Shown here: one piece after another, positions 51,893 through 60,779 of the stretch
How positions within the stretch are numbered: the stretch's first letter is position 1
How the letters are laid out: each line of letters opens with the position of its first letter
DNA from: Micromonospora sp. NBC_00389
Lineage (GTDB): Bacteria > Actinomycetota > Actinomycetes > Mycobacteriales > Micromonosporaceae
DNA: 64,000 nucleotides
NCBI RefSeq assembly: GCF_036059255.1
Contig: NZ_CP107947.1
Location: forward strand, 5,146,001-5,210,000
Direction of reading: 5' to 3'
The notes under the pieces: generated by a model
Told to the model about the DNA's origin: nothing
The model's database searches: none
Seen by the model: the letters and a program-made list of their open reading frames with translations, nothing else
Position numbers and translations under genes: made by a program

Positions 51893-53375
51893 CGGCGTGC
51901 TCCCGTTCCGGATCGTTGGGGGTGTTGCCGGGCGTGGCGATCCGGTAGTCGGCCGGGCGGAACCGGCGCAGCCGCATCCGGAAGCTGGTGGCGAAGCCCG
52001 GCCAGATGGTGGTGTTGCGGCCGGTGGCGTCGAGGTACCAGCTCGAACAACCGGTCTGCCAGACGGTGCCGGTCATCTTCCGGTCGATCCGTTCGGTCCA
52101 GCGTCGTTGCGCCTCCGCGGTGGGCTCGATGGCCTGGATGCCCTTGGCCCACATGTGCCGCAGGGCCGCGAGCACCAGGTGCAGCTGCGCCTCGATCATC
52201 AACACCACGGAGGTGTGCCCGAGCCCGGTGTTCGGGCCGAGCAGGAAGAACAGGTTGGGGAAGCCGGCGATGGTGGTGCCCCGGTACGCGTGCATGCTGG
52301 GGGTCCAGGCCTCGCCCAGACTGCGCCCGCCACGGCCGTGGATGCGCCGCACCACAGGGGAGTCGGTGACGTGGAAGCCGGTGCCGAGGATGATGGTGTC
52401 CGCCCGGTGGTGTCCGCCGTCGGCGGTAACCAGGCCATCCGGCACGATCCGAGCGATGCCGGCGGTGACCACGTCGACGTTCGGCCGGGTGAGCGACGGC
52501 CAGTAGTCGTTGGAGATCAGGACCCGCTTGCAGCCCATCGCGTACCGAGGGGTGAGCTTGTCCCGCAGGTGCGGGTCGGTGACCTGACGCCGCAGCGTAC
52601 GCAGGGACAGCCGCGAGGCGAGCCGGTTGACCGCCGGGTGCAGGAAGCCCAGGCCCATGGTTTCGCGTACCAGATAGAGCCCTGCCCGGACGGCCCGCTG
52701 CGCGCCGGGCACGGTGCGGAACACGGCCTGCTCGACCCGGCTGATCCGGCGCGACAGCCTCGGCATGATCCACGCGGGGGTGCGCTGGAACAGCGTCAGC
52801 TTCTCGACCGTCGGCTGGATCTGTGGCACGAGCTGGACCGCCGAGGCGCCGGTGCCGATGACCGCGACGCGGCGGCCGGTCAGGTCGTGGTCGTGTGGCC
52901 AACGGGCGGAGTGGAACACCGTGCCGGCGAACTCGTCGATCCCGGGCAGGTCGGGGATGGCGGGGTCGCTGAGCGGGCCGGCCGCACAGATCAGGACCCG
53001 GGCGGTGTGGTCGCCGCCGGAGGTGCGCAGCAGCCAGCGTTGGCGCTGGTCGTCCCAGCTCGCAACCCGCACCTCGTGGCGCAGCCGCAACTTCGGGCGT
53101 ATGCCGAAGCGGTCGACGCAGCCGCGCAGGTAGTCCCAGATCTCCGGCTGGCTGGAGAAGGTGTTCGACCAGCGGGGGTTGGGGGCGAAGGAGAAGGAGT
53201 AGAGGTGCGACGGGACGTCGCAGGCGCAGCCGGGGTAGCTGTTGTCACGCCAGGTGCCCCCGACGTCGTCACCCCGGTCGAAGACGAGGTAGTCGGTGAA
53301 GCCGGCCCGCTGGAGCCGGATGGCGGCGCCCAGACCGCCGAAACCGGCGCCGATAATGGCAACGTCTGATTCCAT
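51882..53375 (-). CDS. Flavin monooxygenase, Baeyer-Villiger type
   Basis: 497 residues. FAD motif VAIIGAGFGGLGAAIRLQRA, second nucleotide motif RRVAVIGTGASAVQLVP and the Baeyer-Villiger fingerprint FAGTVFHSARWPH (FxGxxxHxxxW) are intact, as is GGTWRDNSYPGCACDVPSHL. The start at 53375 has GGAGG in front and shares one base with the DUF4873 stop. Such enzymes insert oxygen next to a carbonyl using NADPH. The substrate is unknown; the operon context suggests a hydrophobic ketone. Confidence 0.92.
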   Translation of the reverse strand: MESDVAIIGAGFGGLGAAIRLQRAGFTDYLVFDRGDDVGGTWRDNSYPGCACDVPSHLYSFSFAPNPRWSNTFSSQPEIWDYLRGCVDRFGIRPKLRLRHEVRVASWDDQRQRWLLRTSGGDHTARVLICAAGPLSDPAIPDLPGIDEFAGTVFHSARWPHDHDLTGRRVAVIGTGASAVQLVPQIQPTVEKLTLFQRTPAWIMPRLSRRISRVEQAVFRTVPGAQRAVRAGLYLVRETMGLGFLHPAVNRLASRLSLRTLRRQVTDPHLRDKLTPRYAMGCKRVLISNDYWPSLTRPNVDVVTAGIARIVPDGLVTADGGHHRADTIILGTGFHVTDSPVVRRIHGRGGRSLGEAWTPSMHAYRGTTIAGFPNLFFLLGPNTGLGHTSVVLMIEAQLHLVLAALRHMWAKGIQAIEPTAEAQRRWTERIDRKMTGTVWQTGCSSWYLDATGRNTTIWPGFATSFRMRLRRFRPADYRIATPGNTPNDPEREHADAV

Positions 53376-53674
53376 CACTCCTCCAGAGGCTCGGACACGG
53401 CACCCGGTTCGGCCAACGGCGGCCAGGGCGGATCGCCCACGCCGGTGATCCGTACGCCGCCCCACGGGTCGACCTCGGCCAGTCGGGCGGGCCGGACGCG
53501 GTCGGCGATGCGTAACTCGACGTCGCGCCGGCCGGAGCGCAGCAGGCGGGCCACCCGTGGCTCGGGCTCGATCCGCCCACCCCAGTGGTAGCGGCCGTCG
53601 ACCGGCTCCCACCGTCCACTGAGGTGCACCCGGACCGAGGTGCCCTCGACGCCCGCAGGGCCGTGGTAGCTCAC
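53375..53674 (-). CDS. DUF4873-like small protein
   Basis: 99 residues, GTG start overlapping the tetR stop by 4 bp. The sequence VSYHGPAGVEGTSVRVHLSG, RWEPVDGRYHWGGRIEPEP and DPWGGVRITGVGDPPW has the small beta-rich pattern of DUF4873 proteins, which are often encoded beside Baeyer-Villiger monooxygenases in actinobacteria (from memory). A helper or regulatory role for the monooxygenase is only a guess. Confidence 0.7.
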   Translation of the reverse strand: MSYHGPAGVEGTSVRVHLSGRWEPVDGRYHWGGRIEPEPRVARLLRSGRRDVELRIADRVRPARLAEVDPWGGVRITGVGDPPWPPLAEPGAVSEPLEE

Positions 53675-54399
53675 GGCACGATCCGCTCGTGGGCGCGGGT
53701 GAGCTCGCGCGGCAGGTCGGCGCTGGCCCGTACCCCCTCGATTCCGCTCCACAGCAGAGCGGTCAGGTAATCGGTGAGGGCCGCGCGGCTGATCGGCTGG
53801 CCGTGCGTGGTCCACCAGTCGCCGACCGCCTGCACGAAGCCCACCAGGCCGTACGCCCACGGCTCCGCCGGACCGGCGTCCAGGCCCAGCGAACGCAACC
53901 GGTCGCCGATCACCCGGGCCAGCCCGGCGGCCACCTGCCGGCTGGTGCCGGCGACCACCTGGTGGATGCCGGGGTCGCCAGACTGGTGCATCAGGAACCG
54001 GTAGAGCCTCGGCTCCGACTCGATCACCCCGAGGTACGCGTCGATCGTCGCCTCGACCAGGTCACGTTCCTCGCGGACCTGCGCTACCGCCGGCGCGATG
54101 GTGTCGACCACGCGCGCCGCCACCACCTCGCTGACCGCGACCCAGAGCTGCGACTTGTCGGCGAAGTAGCGGTAGAGGACCGGTTTGCTGACGCCTGCGG
54201 CGGCGGCCACCTGGTCCATGTCGACCCCCGGCCCGTGCCGCAGCAACGCCTGCACGGCGGCCCCGACCAGCTCCCGCCTTCGTTGCTCACGATGGTCGGC
54301 CCAGCGGTCCCGGCGGCCGTTCCCCTTTGCCTTCGGATCGCCGTCAGAGGGCGGGGGCGGCGGGTCGGTTGCATTGACATCGGTGAGCGGCGATTGCAT
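53671..54399 (-). CDS. TetR family regulator of the monooxygenase operon
   Basis: 242 residues. After a Pro/Asp-rich 30-residue N-terminus comes the HTH (RRRELVGAAVQALLRHGPGV, MDQVAAAAGVSKPVLYRYFA) and a C-domain with WAYGLVGFVQAVGDWWTTHG, a pattern frequent in mycobacterial-type TetR proteins. It is the first gene of the leftward operon, and the operator-like GTAACaGTTAC lies 11 bp upstream, between it and the divergent diiron enzyme. Confidence 0.87.
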   Translation of the reverse strand: MQSPLTDVNATDPPPPPSDGDPKAKGNGRRDRWADHREQRRRELVGAAVQALLRHGPGVDMDQVAAAAGVSKPVLYRYFADKSQLWVAVSEVVAARVVDTIAPAVAQVREERDLVEATIDAYLGVIESEPRLYRFLMHQSGDPGIHQVVAGTSRQVAAGLARVIGDRLRSLGLDAGPAEPWAYGLVGFVQAVGDWWTTHGQPISRAALTDYLTALLWSGIEGVRASADLPRELTRAHERIVP

Positions 54400-54409
54400 G
54401 CTACTACTC

Positions 54410-54420
54410 GTAACAGTTAC
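54410..54420. promoter_or_regulatory. Putative TetR operator between tetR and the AurF-like gene
   Basis: GTAAC-A-GTTAC is a perfect inverted repeat in the 48-bp divergent intergenic region. Any regulator bound here could block both promoters. Confidence 0.55.
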
Positions 54421-54447
54421 CGGTCGTCACGTCAATATGGAGGAGCC

Positions 54448-55344
54448 ATGGAGGCCGCACCGACGGAGACCGAGCGCGCGGCGGTCGCCGAACGACTACT
54501 CACGTCCTCACTGCGGACCAGCTACGACCCCACTGTCGAGATCGACTGGGATGCCCCGCACACTCCGGGCGCCTATTGGCTCCCGCCGCACCGCAGCAGC
54601 CTCTACGGCACGCCGCTGTGGGAGCAGCTCAGCGAGGAGCAGCGCGTCGAGCTCACCAAGCACGAGGTGGCCAGCGCGGCCAGCGCCGGGCTGTGGTTCG
54701 AGACGATCCTCATGCAGATGCTGATCCGGGAGTACTACGGCGCCGACCCGACCAGTCCGCAGGCCCAGTACGCGCTGACCGAGGTGGCTGACGAGTGCCG
54801 GCACTCCATCATGTTCGGCCGGCTGATCGAGGCGATGGACTGCCCCGTCTACCGGGCGAGCACGGTGGATCACCACCTCGGGCGCTTCCTGAAGGCCACC
54901 GCCAGCGGTCCCCGGATGTACGCCGCGATCCTCATCGCGGAGGAGATCCTCGACGCGTTCCAGCGCGAGATCATGGCAGACGAGTCGCTCCAGCCGCTCA
55001 TCCGGATGGTCTCCCGCATCCACGTGGTCGAGGAGGCGCGACACGTCCGGTTCGCCCGCGAGGAGCTGGCCGGCGCGGTCGCGGCCACCGGCCCGGTGGG
55101 CATGGCGTACGCCCGACTGTTGGTCGGTCGGGCCGCCTACACGATCGCCAACCGCCTGGTCCATCCCGACGCGTACGCGGCGGTGGGTATCCCACCGGCG
55201 GTCGGCCGGGCCGCTGCCCGCGCCAACCCGCACTGGCGTGCCACCCTGCGCTGGTCGGCGGCGCGGGTGCACGCCAACCTGGCGGGCGTTGGACTGGTGG
55301 CCGGGCCAGGGCGTCTGCTGTGGACCCGGGCCGGGCTGATCTGA
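54448..55344 (+). CDS. AurF-like diiron oxygenase
   Basis: 298 residues, mostly helical. Iron ligands are expected from LTKHEVASAASAGLWFE, EVADECRHSIMFGRLIEAMD (ExxxH), AEEILDAFQREIM and HVVEEARHVRFAREEL (ExxxH). This four-helix carboxylate/histidine arrangement and the WLPPHRSSLYGTPLWEQLSE opening match the AurF (p-aminobenzoate N-oxygenase) family. The members near lipid-type genes in actinobacteria are mostly uncharacterised, so N-oxygenation should not be assumed. GGAGG precedes the start. It is divergent from the tetR-monooxygenase operon. Confidence 0.82.
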   Translation: MEAAPTETERAAVAERLLTSSLRTSYDPTVEIDWDAPHTPGAYWLPPHRSSLYGTPLWEQLSEEQRVELTKHEVASAASAGLWFETILMQMLIREYYGADPTSPQAQYALTEVADECRHSIMFGRLIEAMDCPVYRASTVDHHLGRFLKATASGPRMYAAILIAEEILDAFQREIMADESLQPLIRMVSRIHVVEEARHVRFAREELAGAVAATGPVGMAYARLLVGRAAYTIANRLVHPDAYAAVGIPPAVGRAAARANPHWRATLRWSAARVHANLAGVGLVAGPGRLLWTRAGLI

Positions 55345-55404
55345 CCCGTCGTCGCCAGGGTGACTCCGGTGAGGCAGCGCGGAACTGCCCACATCAGGCA
55401 ACGG

Positions 55405-55923
55405 TCAGGCCCGGCCGATCCGCGGCTCCTGACGGTCGGTCAGCCGCAACCCGACACCCCGCACCGCCTCGATCGTGGCACCGGTGCCGAGGTCCTGTAG
55501 CTTGCGCCGCAGCCGCTTCACCAGGGACTGGACGTCCGCCTTGCGCTCCAGCCCCTCGTCGCGCCAGACCGACCGGTGCAGCTCTTCGTAGCTCCAGACC
55601 CGGACCGGCGCGGTCGTCAGGCAGGTCAGCAGGTCGTGCTCCAACCGGGTCAGGTCGATCTCGCGGCCCTCGCAGCGGGCGGTGGATCGGGCCGAGTCGA
55701 TGACCAGGGCGTCGCTCGCGGCGGCGGGTGCTGGCTCGGGTGGCGTCCCGGCCAGCTGTTGCGGTGCAGCGATCAGCCGGCGCAGCTCGTCGAGGTCGGC
55801 CACCAGCAGCAGCGGTGCGATGCCGTCGAGGCGCTCCGCGAGCCGGATGCGCTCGGTCGGCGATGGGGTCACCGCGATCAGCAGCGGGAACGGCTCGTCG
55901 GCCGGATCAGCCCCATCCAACAT
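55405..55923 (-). CDS. Winged-helix regulator with degenerate N-terminal domain (paralogue A)
   Basis: 172 residues. The C-terminal half is an OmpR/PhoB-type winged helix: REIDLTRLEHDLLTCLTTAP, WSYEELHRSVWRDEG, VQSLVKRLRRKLQDLGTGAT, IEAVRGVGLRL. The N-terminal ~70 residues (FPLLIAVTPSPTERIRLAER, LLLVADLDELRRLI) are too short for a receiver and show no phospho-acceptor Asp. Start 55923 has GAGGA 7 nt upstream and matches the length of its paralogue at 60780-61295; a GTG at 55944 is possible. The two paralogues flank the large protease gene. Confidence 0.72.
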   Translation of the reverse strand: MLDGADPADEPFPLLIAVTPSPTERIRLAERLDGIAPLLLVADLDELRRLIAAPQQLAGTPPEPAPAAASDALVIDSARSTARCEGREIDLTRLEHDLLTCLTTAPVRVWSYEELHRSVWRDEGLERKADVQSLVKRLRRKLQDLGTGATIEAVRGVGLRLTDRQEPRIGRA

Positions 55924-56230
55924 CGCTTCGTCGTCCTCGGCCACAGCACCGCCCGGGATCGATGGGCATCCCTGCCCAATTCTTGTCACGCCCCTGACAA
56001 TGATTGGCAGGCACGCTGCCCAGCCTGGCAACGGTTAGCGACAAGTTGCTCACGGCAAGTTCTTGATCGTCCTTTCTTCTCGATCATAGTGTCCACTCGG
56101 GCAACCGGCGTGACCCGCGCGGTGCATGGGGGGGCATGGAAGGGTTCGTTCACTCGGTCCATAGAGACGAACCTTCTGCACCTTCACATGGCCCATTTCA
56201 CCCTGGGTCGTTCTGAGGGAGGCAGCACCG
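55924..56230. promoter_or_regulatory. Divergent promoter region between winged-helix regulator A and the subtilase
   Basis: There is no gene in these ~300 bp. CAAGTT is repeated directly at 56042-56047 and 56056-56061 (14 bp start to start), a spacing of about 1.3 helical turns that could suit tandem winged-helix binding. GATC words flank a pyrimidine run near 56070-56090. A GGGAGG ribosome site ends the region before the subtilase ATG. Confidence 0.4.
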
Positions 56231-59200
56231 ATGTTCAGACGTCCACAATGGCGGCGCACAGCCAGATCACTGGTGAGCGCTGGTGCGGCGATGATCCTCG
56301 CCGCAACATGCATGGTCAGCATCGGCTCGCCCGCGCAGGCCGCGCCCGGCGGCGGGATGGGCACGGGTACCCCGGTCGGAGACAAGATCCGACCGGAGCT
56401 GGCAAAGCAGCTCCAGGCCAAGAGCGAAGGGGACTTCTGGATCCGGTTCAAGGACCGGGCGGACCTGAGCAAGGCCAGTGCCATCAAGGACTGGGCGAAG
56501 CGTGGCACGGCGGTTGCGGACGCACTGCGCAAGACCGCCGCCGAGAGCCAGGGCAAGATCCGGGCCGAGCTTGACGGCTCGGGCGCGAAGTACCAGACCT
56601 TCTGGGCGACCAACGCCATCAAGGTGAGCAGCGGCTCCCTGGCGATGGTGCAGAAGTTCGCCTCCCACGCAGAGGTCGAGGGCCTGTACGCCCCGGTCGC
56701 CTACAAGGTGCCCGAGACCACCAAGGGCACCGACGAGAAGACCGTGAACGCCCTCGAGTGGGGCATCGCGAACATCAACGCCGACGACGTCTGGTCCCAG
56801 TACGGCGTCACCGGCGAGGGCATCACCATCGCGAACATCGACACCGGCGTGCAGTTCGACCACCCGGCGTTGGTCAACTCCTATCGCGGCAACAACGGCG
56901 ACGGCACGTTCGACCACAACTACAACTGGTTCAACGCCGCCGGGACCTGTGCCACCGCACCCTGTGACGGCGATGGCCACGGCACGCACACGATGGGCAC
57001 CATGGCCGGCTCCGACGGCGCGAACCAGATCGGTGTCGCCCCGGGGGTCAAGTGGATCGCGGCGAACGGTTGCTGCCCCAGCGACGCCGCCCTGATCACG
57101 TCCGGTCAGTGGATGCTGGAGCCGGTCGACCTCAACGGCCAGAACCCGGACGCCAGCAAGCGACCGAACGTCATCAACAACTCGTGGGGCAGCCAGAACC
57201 CCTCCACCGAGCCCTTCATGGAGGACGTGACGCTGGCCTGGGCCGCGTCGGGGATCTTCGGAGTCTGGTCCAACGGCAACAGCGGGCCGGCATGCCAGAC
57301 CAGTGGTTCGCCGGGCAGTTCGGTCAGCAACTACTCGACCGGCGCGTACGACATCAACAACAACATCGCCGGTTTCTCCGGCCGGGGTCCCGGGCAGAAC
57401 GGCGACATCAAGCCCAACATCTCGGCGCCCGGCGTGAACGTTCGGTCGAGCCTTCCGGGCAACGCCTACGGCAGCGCCAGCGGCACCTCCATGGCCGCCC
57501 CGCACCTCGCGGGTACGATCGCGCTGCTGTACTCGGCGGCGCCGTCGCTGGTCGGTGACATCGACGCGACCCGTGCGCTGCTCAACGGCGCCGCGATCGA
57601 CAAGGCCGACGCCCAGTGCGGTGGCACCCCGGCGGACAACAACGTCTACGGCGAGGGCCTGCTGGACGCGCTCGCGCTGCTCAACGCCGCCCCGACCGGC
57701 GACACCGGCACCCTGGCCGGCACGGTCACCGACGCGGCCACCGGCGCCCCGATCGCCGGTGCGACCCTGACGCTCACCGGCCCGACCGCGCGCGAGGTGA
57801 GCACCGGTACCGACGGGAAGTACTCGACCCAACTCCCGGTCGGCGACTACCAGGTCGCCGTGGCGGCGTTCGGGTACGGCAGCACCACGAAGCCGGCGAC
57901 GGTCACCGATGGCGCCACCACGACGCTCGACGTCGCGCTGACGGCGGTGGCGAGCGTCAACGTCACCGGAGCTGTCACCGACGGCTCCGGACACGGCTGG
58001 CCGCTCTACGCGAAGGTCACCGTGCAGGGTGTGTCCGGCGTGTACGACTACACCACGCCGGTGAACGGCCGCTACAGCATCAAGCTGCCGGCCGGGCAGA
58101 CCTACACGCTGAAGTACGAGTCGCAGTACCCGGGCTACCAGACGGTCACCAAGGAGGTGGTCGTCGCGTCGGGTAACGTCACCGCCAACGTCGCGGTACC
58201 GGTGAACACCACCACCTGTACGACGGCGCCCGGATACACCTTCGGCTCCGACGGTGAGTACGAGACCTTCGACGGCACCACGGTGCCGGCCGGCTGGTCC
58301 GTTGTGGACAACAAGGGCAACGGCCAGGTCTGGAAGTTCACCGACGACGGCAGCCGCGGCAACCTGACCGGCGGCACCGGCAACTTCGCGATGATCGACA
58401 GTGACGCGTACGGCGCGGGCGGGAGCCAGGACACCTCGCTGGTCAGCCCGGTGGTCAACCTGACCGGCGTCACCGCCCCGGTCATCCGGTTCAACCAGGA
58501 CTTCAACCAACTGGCCAGCGACCGCGGCGATGTCGATCTGAGCATCGACGGCGGGGCCACCTGGACGAACGTGCTCCGGCAGGCGACGGACGTCCGGGGG
58601 CCGAAGGTCACCGAGATCCCGATCCCGCAGGCGGCCGGCCAGGCGCAGGTCCAGGTCCGGTTCCACTACTACGACGCCTCGTACGAGTGGTGGTGGGAGG
58701 TCGACAACGTACTGATCGGCAGCCAGGTCACCTGCGTGCCGGTCGACGGTGGTCTTGTCGTCGGCAACGTCCGTGACAAGAACGACAACAGCTACATCAA
58801 CGGTGCCACCGTCACCAGCGACGACCGGCCCGCCGAGAAGGGCGTCACCGTGGCGACCCCGGACGACCCGGGACTGGCCGACGGCTTCTACTGGATCTTC
58901 TCGACGCTGACCGACACGCACAAGTTCACCGCTAAGGCCGGCAACTACGTCAGCCAGAGCAAGCAGGTCGACGTCCAGGCAGACTGGGCCACCGCCGCGA
59001 ACTTCGTGCTGGCGGCCGGCCGGCTGTCGGTGGCACCGACCCAGCTGAGCGCGACGGTCCAGATGCCCAGCGGCAAGGCCAGCAAGACGTTCACGGTGAC
59101 CAACACCGGCGGCGCGCCGGTCGACGTCGAGTTCAGTGAGCGCGACAACGGGTTCGAACTCCTTCGGGCGGACGGGTCCCGGGTGACCAGGCAGCAGGTG

Positions 59201-60646
59201 CTCGGAGCCAGCGGCGCGCCGGAGCAGCGACTCACCGTGCCGACGTCGTTCGCCGCCAAGGCGTCCGGCAAGGCGGCGACGGCGACCTCCGCCGCGGTCA
59301 GCCCACAGGCTGCGCCGTGGACGGACATCACCGACTACCCGTCCAACATCATGGACAACCGTGTGGTGAACCTGGACGGCAAGGTCTACTCGATCGGCGG
59401 TGGCGACGGCAGCGCCTCCACCACGAAGAACGTCGTCTACGACCCGGTCGCGCAGACCTGGACGCCGGTCGCTGACCTTCCCGGCGCCCGCAATGCCCTG
59501 ACGGTGGGCGTCGTGGGCGGGAAGATCATCGCCACCGGTGGCTGGGGTGCCTCCGGGCCGGACTCGGCCACCTGGTCCTACGACCCGGCGGCCAACACCT
59601 GGACCGAGTTGGCCGACAACCCGGCGCCGCGAGCCGCTGCCGGCCAGGCGGTCGTCGACGGCAAGCTGTACGCGATCGGTGGCTGCACCACGGCCGCCTG
59701 TACGCCGATGTCGAACAGTGTCGTCCGGTACGACCCGGCCAGCGACACCTGGGAGACGCTGGCCAACTACCCGAAGTCGGTGGCCTTCGCCTCCTGCGGA
59801 GGGATCGACGGCACGGTCTACTGCACCGGTGGCAATGACGGCGCTGCCGCGCAGAAGTCCAGCTACGCCTTCGACCCGGGTGCCAACACCTGGACCGCCA
59901 TCGCCGATGCGCCGGTCGACAACTGGGCCAGCTCGTTCGCTGTTGCGAGCGGCAAGCTCCTCGTCGTCGGTGGTTCGCAGGGTGGAGCCATCAGCAACGC
60001 CGGCTTCGCCTACGACCCGGCCACCAGCTCGTGGTCCAACCTGCCGAACGCCAACACCGCGCGCTACCGCGGTGGCGCGGCGTGCGGCTTCTACAAGATC
60101 GGCGGCTCGTCCGGCAACTTCAACGCGGCGCCGGACAGCGAGGTGCTGCCCGGGTTCGAGGGTTGTGCCGAGGCGGCCGCCGATGTCAGCTGGATGACGA
60201 TCGACAAGTCGGCCGTCACCCTCGCGCCGGGTCAGAAGGTCACGGTCACCGTCGGGATGACGGCGAACGTCGATCAGCCGGGCACCTACTCCGGCTCGGT
60301 GGGGATCAAGGAGAACACGCCGTACACGGTGGCACCCGTCGCGGTGACCATGAACGTGACGCCTCCGAAGACCTGGGGCAAGCTGCTGGGCACGGTGACC
60401 GGGACCAGCTGCCAGGGTGCGACCTCGCCGATTGCCGGTGCGGTGGTCCAGGTCGACTCGTGGGCGATGTCGTGGACCTTCGCCACCGACGCCCAGGGCA
60501 AGTACGCCTACTGGGTGGACCGTCGGAACAACCCGCTCACGATGATCGTCGCCAAGGACGGCTGGAAGCCCCAGACCCGTCAGACGAAGGTCAACACCAC
60601 CACGCCCACCGTGGAGGACTTCGGGTTGTCTCCCGTTCGGTGCTGA
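56231..60646 (+). CDS. Large secreted S8 subtilase with carboxypeptidase-like, Kelch and C-terminal beta domains
   Basis: 1471 residues. The signal peptide cleaves after AQA (near 37). A propeptide with an inhibitor-like YQTFWATNAIKVSSGSLAMV stretch comes before the peptidase. The triad is intact: Asp204 (ANIDTGVQFDHP), His250 (DGHGTHTMGTMAGS), Ser420 (SGTSMAAPHLAG), with oxyanion Asn in VINNSWGS. From about 495, carboxypeptidase-regulatory-like beta modules (GTVTDAATGAPIAGATLTLT) repeat. A jelly-roll-like region follows (DTSLVSPVVNLTGVTAPVIR), then about five Kelch repeats (1030-1310), a CARDB/BACON-like module and a last carboxypeptidase-like module ending in Cys. No LPXTG or TM anchor is visible. 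Such a protein would degrade and bind extracellular substrates. It is flanked by two paralogous regulators. Confidence 0.9.
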   Translation: MFRRPQWRRTARSLVSAGAAMILAATCMVSIGSPAQAAPGGGMGTGTPVGDKIRPELAKQLQAKSEGDFWIRFKDRADLSKASAIKDWAKRGTAVADALRKTAAESQGKIRAELDGSGAKYQTFWATNAIKVSSGSLAMVQKFASHAEVEGLYAPVAYKVPETTKGTDEKTVNALEWGIANINADDVWSQYGVTGEGITIANIDTGVQFDHPALVNSYRGNNGDGTFDHNYNWFNAAGTCATAPCDGDGHGTHTMGTMAGSDGANQIGVAPGVKWIAANGCCPSDAALITSGQWMLEPVDLNGQNPDASKRPNVINNSWGSQNPSTEPFMEDVTLAWAASGIFGVWSNGNSGPACQTSGSPGSSVSNYSTGAYDINNNIAGFSGRGPGQNGDIKPNISAPGVNVRSSLPGNAYGSASGTSMAAPHLAGTIALLYSAAPSLVGDIDATRALLNGAAIDKADAQCGGTPADNNVYGEGLLDALALLNAAPTGDTGTLAGTVTDAATGAPIAGATLTLTGPTAREVSTGTDGKYSTQLPVGDYQVAVAAFGYGSTTKPATVTDGATTTLDVALTAVASVNVTGAVTDGSGHGWPLYAKVTVQGVSGVYDYTTPVNGRYSIKLPAGQTYTLKYESQYPGYQTVTKEVVVASGNVTANVAVPVNTTTCTTAPGYTFGSDGEYETFDGTTVPAGWSVVDNKGNGQVWKFTDDGSRGNLTGGTGNFAMIDSDAYGAGGSQDTSLVSPVVNLTGVTAPVIRFNQDFNQLASDRGDVDLSIDGGATWTNVLRQATDVRGPKVTEIPIPQAAGQAQVQVRFHYYDASYEWWWEVDNVLIGSQVTCVPVDGGLVVGNVRDKNDNSYINGATVTSDDRPAEKGVTVATPDDPGLADGFYWIFSTLTDTHKFTAKAGNYVSQSKQVDVQADWATAANFVLAAGRLSVAPTQLSATVQMPSGKASKTFTVTNTGGAPVDVEFSERDNGFELLRADGSRVTRQQVLGASGAPEQRLTVPTSFAAKASGKAATATSAAVSPQAAPWTDITDYPSNIMDNRVVNLDGKVYSIGGGDGSASTTKNVVYDPVAQTWTPVADLPGARNALTVGVVGGKIIATGGWGASGPDSATWSYDPAANTWTELADNPAPRAAAGQAVVDGKLYAIGGCTTAACTPMSNSVVRYDPASDTWETLANYPKSVAFASCGGIDGTVYCTGGNDGAAAQKSSYAFDPGANTWTAIADAPVDNWASSFAVASGKLLVVGGSQGGAISNAGFAYDPATSSWSNLPNANTARYRGGAACGFYKIGGSSGNFNAAPDSEVLPGFEGCAEAAADVSWMTIDKSAVTLAPGQKVTVTVGMTANVDQPGTYSGSVGIKENTPYTVAPVAVTMNVTPPKTWGKLLGTVTGTSCQGATSPIAGAVVQVDSWAMSWTFATDAQGKYAYWVDRRNNPLTMIVAKDGWKPQTRQTKVNTTTPTVEDFGLSPVRC

Positions 60647-60665
60647 CGTCTGAGCGGTAGCACGA

Positions 60666-60700
60666 TCCGGCCCGCCTGGTCAGTGACCAGGCGGGCCGGA
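60666..60700. terminator. Strong terminator after the subtilase
   Basis: TCCGGCCCGCCTGGTCA and its exact reverse complement (17-bp arms, one central base) start 20 bp beyond the subtilase stop. Confidence 0.75.
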
Positions 60701-60734
60701 CCAGCTTCGCCGGCGGTGAGCCGGAACGACACGA

Positions 60735-60766
60735 TCCGGGGGCGCCGCAGCCGCGGCGCCCCCGGA
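60735..60766. terminator. Terminator for the leftward winged-helix gene
   Basis: TCCGGGGGCGCCGC (60735-60748) and GCGGCGCCCCCGGA (60753-60766) pair perfectly around a 4-base loop, 14 bp beyond the stop of the gene read leftward from 61295. Confidence 0.7.
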
Positions 60767-60779
60767 TTGCCGGTCGCGA

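Noticed and set aside
50196..53375. Identity with the mycobacterial mymA operon
   Set aside because: Monooxygenase, SDR and hydrolase classes are shared, but regulator type, order and the remaining genes differ; only functional analogy can be claimed.
54448..55344. Part of an aureothin-like biosynthetic cluster because of the AurF-like enzyme
   Set aside because: No polyketide synthase, peptide synthetase or other tailoring genes lie nearby in the window.
56267..58921. 884-residue antisense open frame within the subtilase gene
   Set aside because: Low-complexity Arg/Val/Gly-rich product with no motif; it is the antisense shadow of a gene with strong third-position GC bias.
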